Of a stretch of 41,305 bases of DNA, positions 24,306 through 31,983 are shown in pieces. The translations under genes and the position numbers were made by a program. The stretch lies in contig CAMBEO010000015.1 of the NCBI GenBank assembly GCA_945865725.1, positions 1-41,305 on the forward strand, given 5' to 3'. The notes beneath the pieces are model-generated. The model searched no databases. It saw nothing but the letters and a program-made list of their open reading frames with translations, and had not been told where the DNA came from. This DNA is from Thermoflexus hugenholtzii JAD2. GTDB lineage: Bacteria > Chloroflexota > UBA11872 > UBA12225. Position 1 is the first letter of the stretch. Each line of letters opens with the position of its first letter.

Positions 24306-26087
24306 CTAAATCGCCTGGAGGGTGCCGTCCAGCATGAGCATGATGACGAACGAGTCGGCGTACGGGCTGTTTTCCCAGATGGGATCGCCGACGGGAGGCC
24401 ATCCCTTGACCCGGAACCCCTCGGGCGCCGGGTTGTTGCCAAGGCGCTCGTACTGCGGGATGTTCGGCAGCAACTCGTTGTAGGCCAGCGCCACGCGCGC
24501 GATCAGGTCCTTTTGCGCGTCCTTGTCGAGGCCTTGCGCCGAGGCGGTGACCATCGCATCGAGGTCCACCTCGCCGCCGAGGGCATCAACCCTCTGGATG
24601 AGTGGGTACGCCATGGCCGGACCGGCGCCTGCGGGCGTGTTCCACGTGACCAGGTTCTGGACGAAGGCAAAGTGCGGGTGCGGGTTGCCCGACCCCCACC
24701 CCTGGATCACCATCTGGAAGTTGCCGGCCTGCGTGTCCGGCGTCAACTGGGTGAAGGTGATCAGGCGGACCGCCGTCTTGATGCCGAACGCGGTCAACTG
24801 CTCCGCGACCGCCTGGGCGAGGGCCGAGTTGTCGGCGAACTCCGCCGGCACGGTCACCTCGTATTCCATCCGCTCGCCGTCGGGGCTCACGTAGACGCCG
24901 TCGCTGCCCTTCTTGTAGCCCGCGCCGGACATGAGCGACTCGGCAGTGGCCAGGTTGTAGTCGTAGCGGTTGAGCTTCGCGACCTGGTCGGGCGTCATCC
25001 ACTTCTCGACCAGTCGGTCGGAGAAGCCGGCCATGAACTTCGGCGGCTCGGCCGACTCGCCCAGGGCGGCGGCGGCCCCGATCTCGCGCCGGATCGCGTG
25101 CGCGATCGCCTGGCGGACCGCCTTCGGCGCGATCGCCGGCATCTTGGCGTAGTTGAAGTACAGCGCCGGGCCTGCGTAGGTCGGCGGTCGCAGGATGCGG
25201 AAGCCGAGGTCCTTGAACGCCTTCTCGGTGGCCGGCGGGAAGCCGTGCGTCGCGTAGTCGACCTCCTTCGAGAGGACGATCGGCGTGACGGTCGGGGTCT
25301 CGCCGTTGTACAGCGTGATGCTGTCAAAGGTGACGTTCTTGGCTGCCCAGCTGGAGGCGTTCTTGACGAGCGTCAACTGCGCCTCGGTCATGCTCCTCTG
25401 GTCGATCGAGAACGGGCCCGAGACGACCTGCGACTTCGGACGGAACTCGCTCAAGTCCTTCCGGACGGCCTTCCACTCGTCGGAGTCCGAGGTAAGGCCC
25501 TTGTTCACGATGTCCCGGACCTTGTTCGCCCACTCGCCGTAGATGGCGCTGGGGCGGATTTGCATCCGGAGCACGTACCGCTCGACCGTCGTCGTCGGCT
25601 TGGCCATGATGAAGTTGACGGTGTAGTCGTCCGGGGTCTCGATCCGGTCGAGGTACCGCCAGACGACGTTGTTCAGCAACTTCTGGATCATGAAGGTGTT
25701 GACCACGTCCTTCGACCCGAAGCTGCTGCCGTCGCTCCACTTGGCGCCTTGGCGAAGCTTGACCTGGAAGGTCGCCTTCTCGACGTTCGTCTCCCAGGAC
25801 GTCGCCATCAACGGCATCCACGTCCCGGTTGCCCAGTAGTACATCCCGAGCGGCATCTCCATGAGGTCGTAGTAGATGCCAAGGTTCAGGTTGCCGGTGG
25901 CGTAGCTGTTGTAGTGCCCGGTCGGGGGCATGTCGTAGGGCCACGCGCCATTGAACGCCTTGCCGGCACCCATGCCGTACTGCGCGAGTGCCGTCGCCGG
26001 GATCGCGCCCGACGCCGCGCCCAACACCGCGCCCGCGAGGCCGATGGCCTGCCGACGGCGGACGCCTGAGGTGAAGCCCTGGGTCAT
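24306..26087 (-). CDS. ABC transporter substrate-binding protein, family 5
   Basis: A 593-residue extracytoplasmic binding protein of the large family-5 type (oligopeptides, nickel, oligosaccharides). The N-terminus has RRRQAIGLAGAVLGAASG, a Tat-like double-arginine signal, ending near ATALAQ. Family features are the body segment WSDGSSFGSKDVVNTFMIQ, the lid region VRQAIAHAIRREIGAAAALG, and LMSGAGYKKGSDGVYVSPDGERMEYEVTV. The ATG at 26087 follows AAAGGA at 26097-26102. The open frame further upstream to 26288 is leader. It heads the operon with two permeases, two ATPases and a secreted GH3 glycosidase. A LacI-type operator core lies in its leader, favouring a carbohydrate ligand over peptides. 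Confidence 0.9.
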   Translation of the reverse strand: MTQGFTSGVRRRQAIGLAGAVLGAASGAIPATALAQYGMGAGKAFNGAWPYDMPPTGHYNSYATGNLNLGIYYDLMEMPLGMYYWATGTWMPLMATSWETNVEKATFQVKLRQGAKWSDGSSFGSKDVVNTFMIQKLLNNVVWRYLDRIETPDDYTVNFIMAKPTTTVERYVLRMQIRPSAIYGEWANKVRDIVNKGLTSDSDEWKAVRKDLSEFRPKSQVVSGPFSIDQRSMTEAQLTLVKNASSWAAKNVTFDSITLYNGETPTVTPIVLSKEVDYATHGFPPATEKAFKDLGFRILRPPTYAGPALYFNYAKMPAIAPKAVRQAIAHAIRREIGAAAALGESAEPPKFMAGFSDRLVEKWMTPDQVAKLNRYDYNLATAESLMSGAGYKKGSDGVYVSPDGERMEYEVTVPAEFADNSALAQAVAEQLTAFGIKTAVRLITFTQLTPDTQAGNFQMVIQGWGSGNPHPHFAFVQNLVTWNTPAGAGPAMAYPLIQRVDALGGEVDLDAMVTASAQGLDKDAQKDLIARVALAYNELLPNIPQYERLGNNPAPEGFRVKGWPPVGDPIWENSPYADSFVIMLMLDGTLQAI

Positions 26088-26205
26088 CTCAGCCAATCCT
26101 TTCTGGTCCTGCCGGGACCGGTGCCGCGTGCCGGGACGTCTCGCCGTGGCGCCAGGTACGGCCCCCAAGCCGCCTGCTTCCCGGCAAGCGCGCGTCGTGG
26201 AGAGG

Positions 26206-26221
26206 TTGGAAGCGTTTCGCA
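26206..26221. promoter_or_regulatory. LacI-family-type operator in the binding-protein leader
   Basis: TTGGAAGCGTTTCGCA has the GAAnCGTTTC core of LacI/GalR-family operators. It lies about 20 nt downstream of a predicted minus-strand promoter (TACATT, complement of 26245-26250, with CCGACA 18 nt upstream, complement of 26269-26274), a normal place for a repressor. The 10-mer TGGAAGCGTT recurs at the other sugar-binding-protein promoter (minus strand of 31830-31840). No lacI-type gene is in the window. Confidence 0.45.
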
Positions 26222-26292
26222 CGCCCCGCTTCCACATGTTCGGCAATGTAGCATCGTCGTCGCCATCGTGTCGGCTAGCGCGATGCAAGTAC

Positions 26293-26298
26293 TACGAT
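26293..26298 (+). promoter_or_regulatory. -10 element for the TIM-barrel isomerase operon
   Basis: TACGAT lies 25 nt before the GTG start at 26324, with AGGAG at 26311-26315 in between. No -35 is clear. Identical TACGAT hexamers occur at 31913, 33550 and 35766, each upstream of a gene start. Confidence 0.4.
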
Positions 26299-26323
26299 CC
26301 CCGTCCCGGCAGGAGATGCCACC

Positions 26324-27157
26324 GTGCGCAAGGCCATCATGACGGGATGCTTCCCGTCCGGCACGTCGCTTGAACGGCAGTTTCGCGTCGCCGCCAGTGC
26401 CGGGTTCGCGGGAATCGAGATCGGTCTCGCCCGCGAAGGCTTCTTCTCGGTCGACGGCGACCGCGCCGACGTCGATGCCGTGGCGCACCTCGCGCACGAT
26501 ACCGGCGTGACCATCTCGGGGATGCTTGCCGGACCGCTTGGCCACGTGCCGCCGACCTCAAACGACGAGTCGGCGCGTGCCGAGGCCCGGCGCATCGCCC
26601 GTCGCTCGATCGAGGTCGCCGCCGCCCTCGGCGTCGACACCCTCCTCGTCGTGCCGGGGCGCGTCGAGGCCGACGTGCCTTATGGCGTCGCGTGGGATCG
26701 CGCCGTCGCGTTCGTGCGCGACCTCCTGCCGGACATCGAACGTCACGGCGTGCACCTCGCGATCGAGAACGTGTGGAACCGGATGATCTACACGCCGGTC
26801 GAGATGCGCCACTTCATCGAGACCGTCGGCCACCCGCGCGTCGGCGCCTACTTCGATGCCGGGAACCATGCCGCCTACGGGTGGCCGCACCACTGGCCGC
26901 CCGTCCTCGGCGACCTGATCCGGCGGGTACACGTCAAGGGGTTCAACACGAACGCCGGGGCGACCTGGCCGGGCTTCGTGCGCCTCCTCGACGGCACCAT
27001 CGACTGGCCGGCGGTAATGGCCTCGTTGCGTGCCATCGGCTACGACGGGTGGGTGACGATCGAGATTGGCCTCGGCGGGCCGCACCAGTCGCAGGACGAC
27101 CTGGTGCGCAAGGCGGTCGAGTTCTCGGCCGACATGGACGCCCTTCTGGCGATGTAG
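26324..27157 (+). CDS. sugar phosphate isomerase/epimerase family TIM-barrel protein
   Basis: A 277-residue AP-endonuclease-2-like TIM barrel. Metal-site segments are GFAGIEIGL near the N-terminus, HLAIENVWNRM with a Glu, GAYFDAGNHAAYGWP with Asp and His, RRVHVKGFN and YDGWVTIEIGLGG with the last Glu. Members act as D-tagatose/psicose 3-epimerases, inosose dehydratases or isomerases, 3-keto-sugar lyases or C-deglycosidase subunits. The GTG start follows AGGAG at 8 nt. It is followed after 33 nt by a Gfo/Idh/MocA dehydrogenase in the same direction, suggesting a shared pathway. The exact reaction is unknown. Confidence 0.88.
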   Translation: MRKAIMTGCFPSGTSLERQFRVAASAGFAGIEIGLAREGFFSVDGDRADVDAVAHLAHDTGVTISGMLAGPLGHVPPTSNDESARAEARRIARRSIEVAAALGVDTLLVVPGRVEADVPYGVAWDRAVAFVRDLLPDIERHGVHLAIENVWNRMIYTPVEMRHFIETVGHPRVGAYFDAGNHAAYGWPHHWPPVLGDLIRRVHVKGFNTNAGATWPGFVRLLDGTIDWPAVMASLRAIGYDGWVTIEIGLGGPHQSQDDLVRKAVEFSADMDALLAM

Positions 27158-27190
27158 TCCGACGGGCGACGCCCGCGGGAAGGGGACGCG

Positions 27191-28270
27191 ATGGACCCGG
27201 TCGGCTTCGCTGTCTTCGGCTACGGCTTCATGGCGACGGCGCACGTCGAGGCCTTGCGAGCCATGAATGGTGCGCGAGTGGTTGCGATCTGCGGGCCCCG
27301 ACTTGCTCGTGCGCGCGAGGTTGCCGATGCCCACGGTGTCCCGCACGCGACGACGTCGCCCGAGGAGGCGCTTTCCCTCCCGGGCGTCGATGCCGTCGTG
27401 ATCGACACGCCCGATGCCTTCCACCATGACCTCGTGATTGCCGCCGCCCGGGCAGGCAAGCACGTCTTTTGCGAAAAACCCCTCGCCACGTCACTTGAGG
27501 ACGGCCGCGCGATGGCGGCGGCGGTACGCGCCGCCGGCGTGCGGTCGATGATGGGCTTCTCGACGCGCTTCTCGCCCCTGACGGTCGCCATCCGCGACGC
27601 CATCGCCGGCGGCGCGATCGGCCGCCCATTCCACGTACACGCGCAGTCCTTCAGTGCGGGGCTGCTTGCCTCACAGCCGCGGTGGTCGTGGCGCACCGAC
27701 AAGGCGAGATCAGGCACCGGCGTCATCGGCGACATCGGCGCGCACGCGATCGACACCTGCCAGTTCCTGCTCGGCCCGATCGTCGCCGTCGCCTCGTCCT
27801 TCCATACCTTCATCCCGGAACTGGTCGATCCCGCCACCGGGGAACGCCACCGGCAGGAGGTCGACGACGACACCGTCCTCCTCGTTCGCTTCGCGACCGG
27901 GGCTCACGGAAGCATCGCGCTATCCCGCGTCGGTGCCGTCCATGCGACCTACCCGATCGGTCGTCGCCACATGCTGTTCAGTGGTTCCGGTGGCGGGCTC
28001 CTCTGGGAGAACGGCGTCGCCACCCTCTACCCGTACGGTGGCGACCCGCGCGCCATCGAGGGCGAACCGCCCCTGTGGGGGATCGACCACCACGAGTTCA
28101 TCGTCGGATGGGGGCGCCAGAACCTCGTGCCGTTCCTCGAGGCGATCCGCACCGCAACCGACGTGGCGCCGACGATCGGGGACGGCTTGCGGACGCAGGC
28201 CGTCCTCGACGCCGCCGTGCGCGCGGCGTCGTCAAACCGGTGGGAAGACGTCGCGGCCTCGTACTCGTAG
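27191..28270 (+). CDS. Gfo/Idh/MocA family oxidoreductase
   Basis: A 359-residue NAD(P)-dependent sugar or cyclitol dehydrogenase. The Rossmann glycine motif is FAVFGYGFMATAHVEAL (6-22). The catalytic Lys lies in GKHVFCEKPLATS, and the active-site region TGVIGDIGAHAIDTCQFLLG holds the conserved Asp and His. GGAAGGGGACGCG precedes the ATG. It is the second gene of a pair with the TIM-barrel isomerase and is convergent with the DUF6807 gene (16-nt gap). Substrates of this family include myo-inositol, glucose-fructose and 3-keto-glycosides. The sequence alone does not choose between them. Confidence 0.9.
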   Translation: MDPVGFAVFGYGFMATAHVEALRAMNGARVVAICGPRLARAREVADAHGVPHATTSPEEALSLPGVDAVVIDTPDAFHHDLVIAAARAGKHVFCEKPLATSLEDGRAMAAAVRAAGVRSMMGFSTRFSPLTVAIRDAIAGGAIGRPFHVHAQSFSAGLLASQPRWSWRTDKARSGTGVIGDIGAHAIDTCQFLLGPIVAVASSFHTFIPELVDPATGERHRQEVDDDTVLLVRFATGAHGSIALSRVGAVHATYPIGRRHMLFSGSGGGLLWENGVATLYPYGGDPRAIEGEPPLWGIDHHEFIVGWGRQNLVPFLEAIRTATDVAPTIGDGLRTQAVLDAAVRAASSNRWEDVAASYS

Positions 28271-28286
28271 GAGCGAACGCGCGCGC

Positions 28287-29567
28287 CTACGAGGCCACGG
28301 TTACCGTCGGCGGGTGGTGGAACGACGCCGCGCGCGCCGCGACCTTGCTGTCGATGGCGTCGCCGCGATGGACGTACGTGCGCCACGTGAAGGTGAACGG
28401 CCCGTGAGGGGCGGCGTCCGGCGGGTAAAACGAAAGCGTCATCTGGCCCGTCCCCGCTCCGTTCGGCCCCATCGCGCCGGCGTACTTGCCGGCCTCGTGC
28501 GGGAAGCCGTCGTTCGCGGGGTGGTCGAAGATGGCGATGCCCTGCCATGGACCGTCACCAGGACCCTCGCGGAACGGCCGCGCGCCGGGTTGGTCGACGA
28601 GGACCTCAGGCGGTCCCGCGGGCGGCGGGTACGGCGGATCGCCGGAGGGACCACTGCCGTCGACCCACGCGGCGCGGTAGGCCCGCGACGTGCCCGCGGG
28701 CGCCGGGACCGGCACGCCGGCGTCGTTCGTCATCGCCCCGTGATGGGGGATGTCCATCTCTGACGGCAAGCGCAAGGCGACGACCAGTGGCCCGCGCCCG
28801 CGGTCGCGGATCCACGTGATCGCCACGGTCGTGTCGATGAATCGCGCGCCCTCGGACGCCCACCAGAATCGGACGGTGCGCACCTCCTCCGCGAACGGGT
28901 TGCCGAAGGTGTCGACCCACGTCAGGTCGTGGCAGACCTCCCCGTACACCGGTCCGCCGGTCACGCGCCGGAAGCCCCGGTGCACCATGCGCCCGCCCGG
29001 CCCGTACGGCGGCTCGTCCCAGTCCGACCAGATGTTGACTGACCCGTCCTCGCTGTGGCCGCCGTAGGCGAGGCCGAGGCCGGTGTGGTGCGGATGGTCG
29101 GCAGACCCCTGCCCACGCACGACGCTCGCCCCGGCCGGGCCGATCACCGGCCAGAGGTACGGGCGTCGCCCGCCCGTGACGTGGTACGAGGCGAACGGTT
29201 GGCCGCCGACGCGCGCAACCGCGCGGTCCAGCTTGGTGGTGACCTCGACTGGCCAGGACGGCGTCGCCGCGCCGGGGGCGTGGGGCAGGATGTCAAGGCG
29301 GCGCGTCGTGCCCGCCGCCAGGCGACCCGGCAGGACGAAGCGAAGCGCCCCGGTCGTGGCGTCGTACTGGGCGAAGACGATGCCGCCGGGGCCGCCGGGA
29401 GCGTCAGTGTCGTGCAGGAGGACGGCGGCGGCGTCCATCGGCCCGTGGGCGGGCGCCCCGGCGGTCCCGGGCGCGGCGGCCTCGATCACCGCCGGGGCGA
29501 CGGCCACCTCGACCAGGGGCGAGTCGTGGTCTCGTGGGCCGGCGGTCAAGGTGAGCATGGTCGGCAC
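28287..29567 (-). CDS. DUF6807 / PmoA-like family protein
   Basis: A 426-residue protein of the family often labelled PmoA or DUF6807. The core signature is RRPYLWPVIGPAG, then GSADHPHHTGLGLAYGGHSEDGSVNIWSDW, later WIRDRGRGPLVVALRLPSEMDIPHHGAMTNDAG and WQGIAIFDHPANDGFPHE. The conserved His-rich stretches suggest a metal or sugar site. It is not a methane monooxygenase. The family commonly accompanies Gfo/Idh/MocA and TIM-barrel sugar enzymes, as here. The GTG at 29567 is preferred over the ATG at 29558 because GGAGG (complement of 29575-29579) is 7 nt from the GTG. The biochemical function is unknown. Confidence 0.85.
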   Translation of the reverse strand: MPTMLTLTAGPRDHDSPLVEVAVAPAVIEAAAPGTAGAPAHGPMDAAAVLLHDTDAPGGPGGIVFAQYDATTGALRFVLPGRLAAGTTRRLDILPHAPGAATPSWPVEVTTKLDRAVARVGGQPFASYHVTGGRRPYLWPVIGPAGASVVRGQGSADHPHHTGLGLAYGGHSEDGSVNIWSDWDEPPYGPGGRMVHRGFRRVTGGPVYGEVCHDLTWVDTFGNPFAEEVRTVRFWWASEGARFIDTTVAITWIRDRGRGPLVVALRLPSEMDIPHHGAMTNDAGVPVPAPAGTSRAYRAAWVDGSGPSGDPPYPPPAGPPEVLVDQPGARPFREGPGDGPWQGIAIFDHPANDGFPHEAGKYAGAMGPNGAGTGQMTLSFYPPDAAPHGPFTFTWRTYVHRGDAIDSKVAARAASFHHPPTVTVAS

Positions 29568-29788
29568 GTCAGGACCTCCAGATTTCATCCGTCGTGGGAT
29601 GCCCCTCCCATCCGCCGCTGGCGCTGCAGGGGCGGGCCTGGTGAGGGGGCATCCCTGCCTGCCCCGACGCCGGGCGGATCGACGTTCGGGACCCGGGCGT
29701 CGAGGGTATCGCGGCGGCACGGTACCGTCCGCCCCGTCTGGCGCCACGGCCGTGGGGCGCTCGCGTCAGGTGGCAAGGGGAGGGAAGC

Positions 29789-30583
29789 ATGTCTGGCTAC
29801 ACGTTCGGTGGTCGCGTCGCGCTTGTCACCGGGGGCGGGTCCGGTATCGGGCGGGCGACCGCGATCCGCATCGCGAAGGGCGGGGGCCTCGTCGCGGTCG
29901 TCGACCGGAACCTCGAGGGCGCTCGTGGCACCGTCGACCTGATCGACCTTGCCGGCGGTCGCGGCATCGCGATCGAGGCCGATGCGACCGACGAGGCGTC
30001 GGTGACCGGCGCAGTTGCGTTGGCGACGGCCACGTATGGCGCGCCGCCGGTCATCCTCGTCGCCAACGCCTCCTCGGGTGGCGGTGACGACCCATTGTCG
30101 ACCTCCGTCGAGGTGTGGGACCGGGTGATGGTCGGTGCCCTGCGCAGCCAGTTCCTCGGTGCGCGCGCCGTCCTCCCCGGGATGATCGCCGCCGGGCACG
30201 GCGCGATCGTCTGCGTCTCGACGGTCAACGGCCTGATGGGGATCGGCGACGATGCCTACAGCGCCGCGAAGGCCGGGGTCATCAACTTCGCGAAGAACCT
30301 GGCGGTCCGGTACGGGCAACATGGGATCCGGGCCAACGTGGTCTGCCCCGGCACGATCCAGACCCCCGCATGGAACCGCCGCCTCGAACGCACGCCAGAC
30401 ATCTTCGACCGCCTGAAGGCGTGGTACCCGGTCGGCCGCGTCGGGCAACCAGAGGACGTCGCGGCGGCGATCTGCTTCCTGGCCTCCGACGATGCGTCAT
30501 TCATCTCCGGGGCGGTCCTGCCGGTCGACGGTGGCCTGACCGCCGGGATGTGGCGGATGGGTCGCGACCTGCAGGGGGACTAG
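29789..30583 (+). CDS. short-chain dehydrogenase/reductase (SDR)
   Basis: A 264-residue classical SDR. The cofactor motif is TGGGSGIG (14-21), the acidic residue at the end of beta-2 (VVDRN) suggests NAD(H), and the active site has Ser in VSTVNG and YSAAK (Tyr157, Lys161). VVCPGTIQTPAW and GAVLPVDGGLT complete the fold. The Shine-Dalgarno-like GGGAGGG lies 4-5 nt before the ATG. It is divergent from the DUF6807 gene across a 221-nt gap. The last coding bases and stop are part of a 2 x 26-nt tandem duplication. The substrate is probably a sugar or polyol, by context only. Confidence 0.9.
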   Translation: MSGYTFGGRVALVTGGGSGIGRATAIRIAKGGGLVAVVDRNLEGARGTVDLIDLAGGRGIAIEADATDEASVTGAVALATATYGAPPVILVANASSGGGDDPLSTSVEVWDRVMVGALRSQFLGARAVLPGMIAAGHGAIVCVSTVNGLMGIGDDAYSAAKAGVINFAKNLAVRYGQHGIRANVVCPGTIQTPAWNRRLERTPDIFDRLKAWYPVGRVGQPEDVAAAICFLASDDASFISGAVLPVDGGLTAGMWRMGRDLQGD

Positions 30584-30626
30584 GGCGTCCACGCCTGCAC
30601 GGGGACTAGGGCGTCCACGCCTGCAC
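30575..30626. repeat. tandem duplication of 26 nt at the SDR 3' end
   Basis: Two perfect, directly adjacent 26-nt copies (30575-30600 and 30601-30626) contain GGGGACTAGGGCGTCC and the TAG stop. The first copy holds the real stop codon of the SDR gene; the second lies in the intergenic gap before the convergent iolG-like gene. Confidence 0.9.
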
Positions 30627-30641
30627 GGGAGCGTCCGGGGG

Positions 30642-31670
30642 CTAACCCACCTCGGACAGGCGGACCGGGCGCCCGCGACGCACTGAATCCTGCGCGGCGA
30701 TGGCGATGGCCACGGCGATGCGCCCGTCGTGGCCCGTCACCGGCGACCGCCCGCCAGTCCGTACGGCGAGTGCGAAGGCCTCGATCTCGATTGCGTAGGA
30801 GGCGGCGTAGCGTTCCAGGAAGAACTCGTGCAGGACCGAACCGCGGAACCCGCCCGAGTTCGCGACCACCGCCTGGTCCTTCGCCACGTTCCCGGCCGCG
30901 ACCATCCCGCCCGACCCTAGGACCTCCGCGCGCTGGTCGTAGCCGTAGGCCGCCCGCCGCGAGTTGTCGATCATTGCGATCGCCCCGCTGGCAAAGCGCA
31001 GGACGCTGACTGCCGTGTCCGGTTCGCCGTTGCCCCCGTCGGCCGGGGCGATCAGCGACGATGCCGTTGCGTAGACCTCGACCACCTCGTCGGCACCCGG
31101 CCCGGCCCCGATCAGGTATCGCGCCAGGTCGAAGTCGTGGATGGTCATGTCCGGGAAGATGCCGAGGTCGCCGGTGAAGTAGCCCGGCGGGGGCGGTTGC
31201 GGGTCGCGGCTGGTGATGCGGACGAGGTGCGGGACGCCCGCCTCGCCGGCCGCGACGAGGTCGCGCACGCGCCGGAACGAGGGGTCGAAGCGCCGGTTGA
31301 AGCCGACCTGGAACTGCACGCCGGCGCGCGCGACCGCCCCCAGCGACTCGTCAATCGCCGGGAGGGTGAGGTCGATCGGCTTCTCGCAGAAGACGTGCTT
31401 CCCGGCGGTGGCGGCGGCGCGCACGACCTCGCCGTGGGTGTCGGTCGCCGAGGCAACGATCACCGCGTCCACCGTCGGGTCGGCGAGGAGGTCGCGGTAG
31501 TCGGCGCTCCAGAGGCGCACGCCATACCGGGCCGCGAGGGTCGCCGCCGCGTCGGCGCGCACGTCGGCGACGCCCTGCAACACGGCGCCCTCGACGCGTC
31601 GTGCGAGGTTGGCGGCGTGCACCTGCCCGATCCGTCCCGCGCCGATCAAGCCGATCCCGACCGTCTCCAT
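30642..31670 (-). CDS. iolG: inositol 2-dehydrogenase-like Gfo/Idh/MocA oxidoreductase
   Basis: This 342-residue protein matches the IolG branch of Gfo/Idh/MocA. The glycine motif is IGLIGAGRIGQVHAANL (5-21), with the catalytic Lys in GKHVFCEKPIDLTLPAI. The typical IolG segment is VGFNRRFDPSFRRVRDLVAAGEAG, and FPDMTIHDFDLARYLIG carries the active-site Asp and His. The expected reaction is NAD-dependent oxidation of myo-inositol or a related cyclitol to the 2-keto form. The ATG at 31670 has AGGAG 6 nt upstream. Other iol genes were not seen nearby, apart from the TIM-barrel protein at 26.3-27.2 kb, which could fill an IolE- or IolI-like role. Confidence 0.85.
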   Translation of the reverse strand: METVGIGLIGAGRIGQVHAANLARRVEGAVLQGVADVRADAAATLAARYGVRLWSADYRDLLADPTVDAVIVASATDTHGEVVRAAATAGKHVFCEKPIDLTLPAIDESLGAVARAGVQFQVGFNRRFDPSFRRVRDLVAAGEAGVPHLVRITSRDPQPPPPGYFTGDLGIFPDMTIHDFDLARYLIGAGPGADEVVEVYATASSLIAPADGGNGEPDTAVSVLRFASGAIAMIDNSRRAAYGYDQRAEVLGSGGMVAAGNVAKDQAVVANSGGFRGSVLHEFFLERYAASYAIEIEAFALAVRTGGRSPVTGHDGRIAVAIAIAAQDSVRRGRPVRLSEVG

Positions 31671-31678
31671 CGTCGCTC

Positions 31679-31756
31679 CTGGCCCTGCGCTGTCGCGGGA
31701 ACGGTGGTGGCCGGCGAGACGCCGGCGCCCCCAGTGGACCTGGCCCTGCGCTGTCG
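31679..31756. repeat. direct repeats and a palindrome in the iolG-like leader
   Basis: A 17-nt sequence (CTGGCCCTGCGCTGTCG) occurs at 31679-31695 and again at 31740-31756, 61 nt apart, with partial similarity continuing for about 10 nt. Between the copies is the palindrome CCGGCG-AGA-CGCCGG (31711-31725), whose core recurs in reverse orientation at 38621-38634. The first copy includes the region around the iolG Shine-Dalgarno sequence. The block looks like a partial duplication of the leader with a short palindromic element between. Confidence 0.7.
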
Positions 31757-31828
31757 TGGAGACGGTACCGGACCGCCCCGGACGGCGCGGGGCGCGACTG
31801 CGCGCGCGACCGGGAGCGCCTGCCTCCC

Positions 31829-31839
31829 GGAACGCTTCC
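31829..31839. promoter_or_regulatory. second copy of the LacI-type operator core
   Basis: GGAACGCTTCC is an 11-bp palindrome. Its minus-strand reading (TGGAAGCGTT, 31831-31840) shares ten bases with the operator candidate at 26206-26221. It lies 51 nt upstream of the -35 of the family-1 binding-protein promoter and could also serve the divergent iolG-like gene. Confidence 0.35.
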
Positions 31840-31889
31840 ACCACCACTCCCGTGAACGCCATCGGAAGTCGTGGGGCAACGCCTCCGGG

Positions 31890-31918
31890 TTGACCGCATG
31901 CCGATACCGCACTACGAT
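31890..31918 (+). promoter_or_regulatory. sigma-70-type promoter of the sugar-binding lipoprotein gene
   Basis: TTGACC (31890-31895), a 17-nt spacer and TACGAT (31913-31918) form the best -35/-10 pair in the window. Transcription would begin near 31925, about 60 nt before the start codon. Confidence 0.65.
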
Positions 31919-31983
31919 GCGCGGCGACGGGCGGACGCGCGCCTGGCGTGCTTCCCCAATGGGGGACTGCGGTCGAGGAGGGC

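Noticed and set aside
24513-26069. 518-codon plus-strand frame opposite the family-5 binding protein
   Set aside because: The minus-strand protein has a signal sequence and binding-protein features. The opposite frame is Arg/Val/Leu/His-rich shadow.
28287-29567. Methane monooxygenase component (PmoA label)
   Set aside because: The PmoA label of this family is historical. There are no membrane helices and the context is sugar metabolism.
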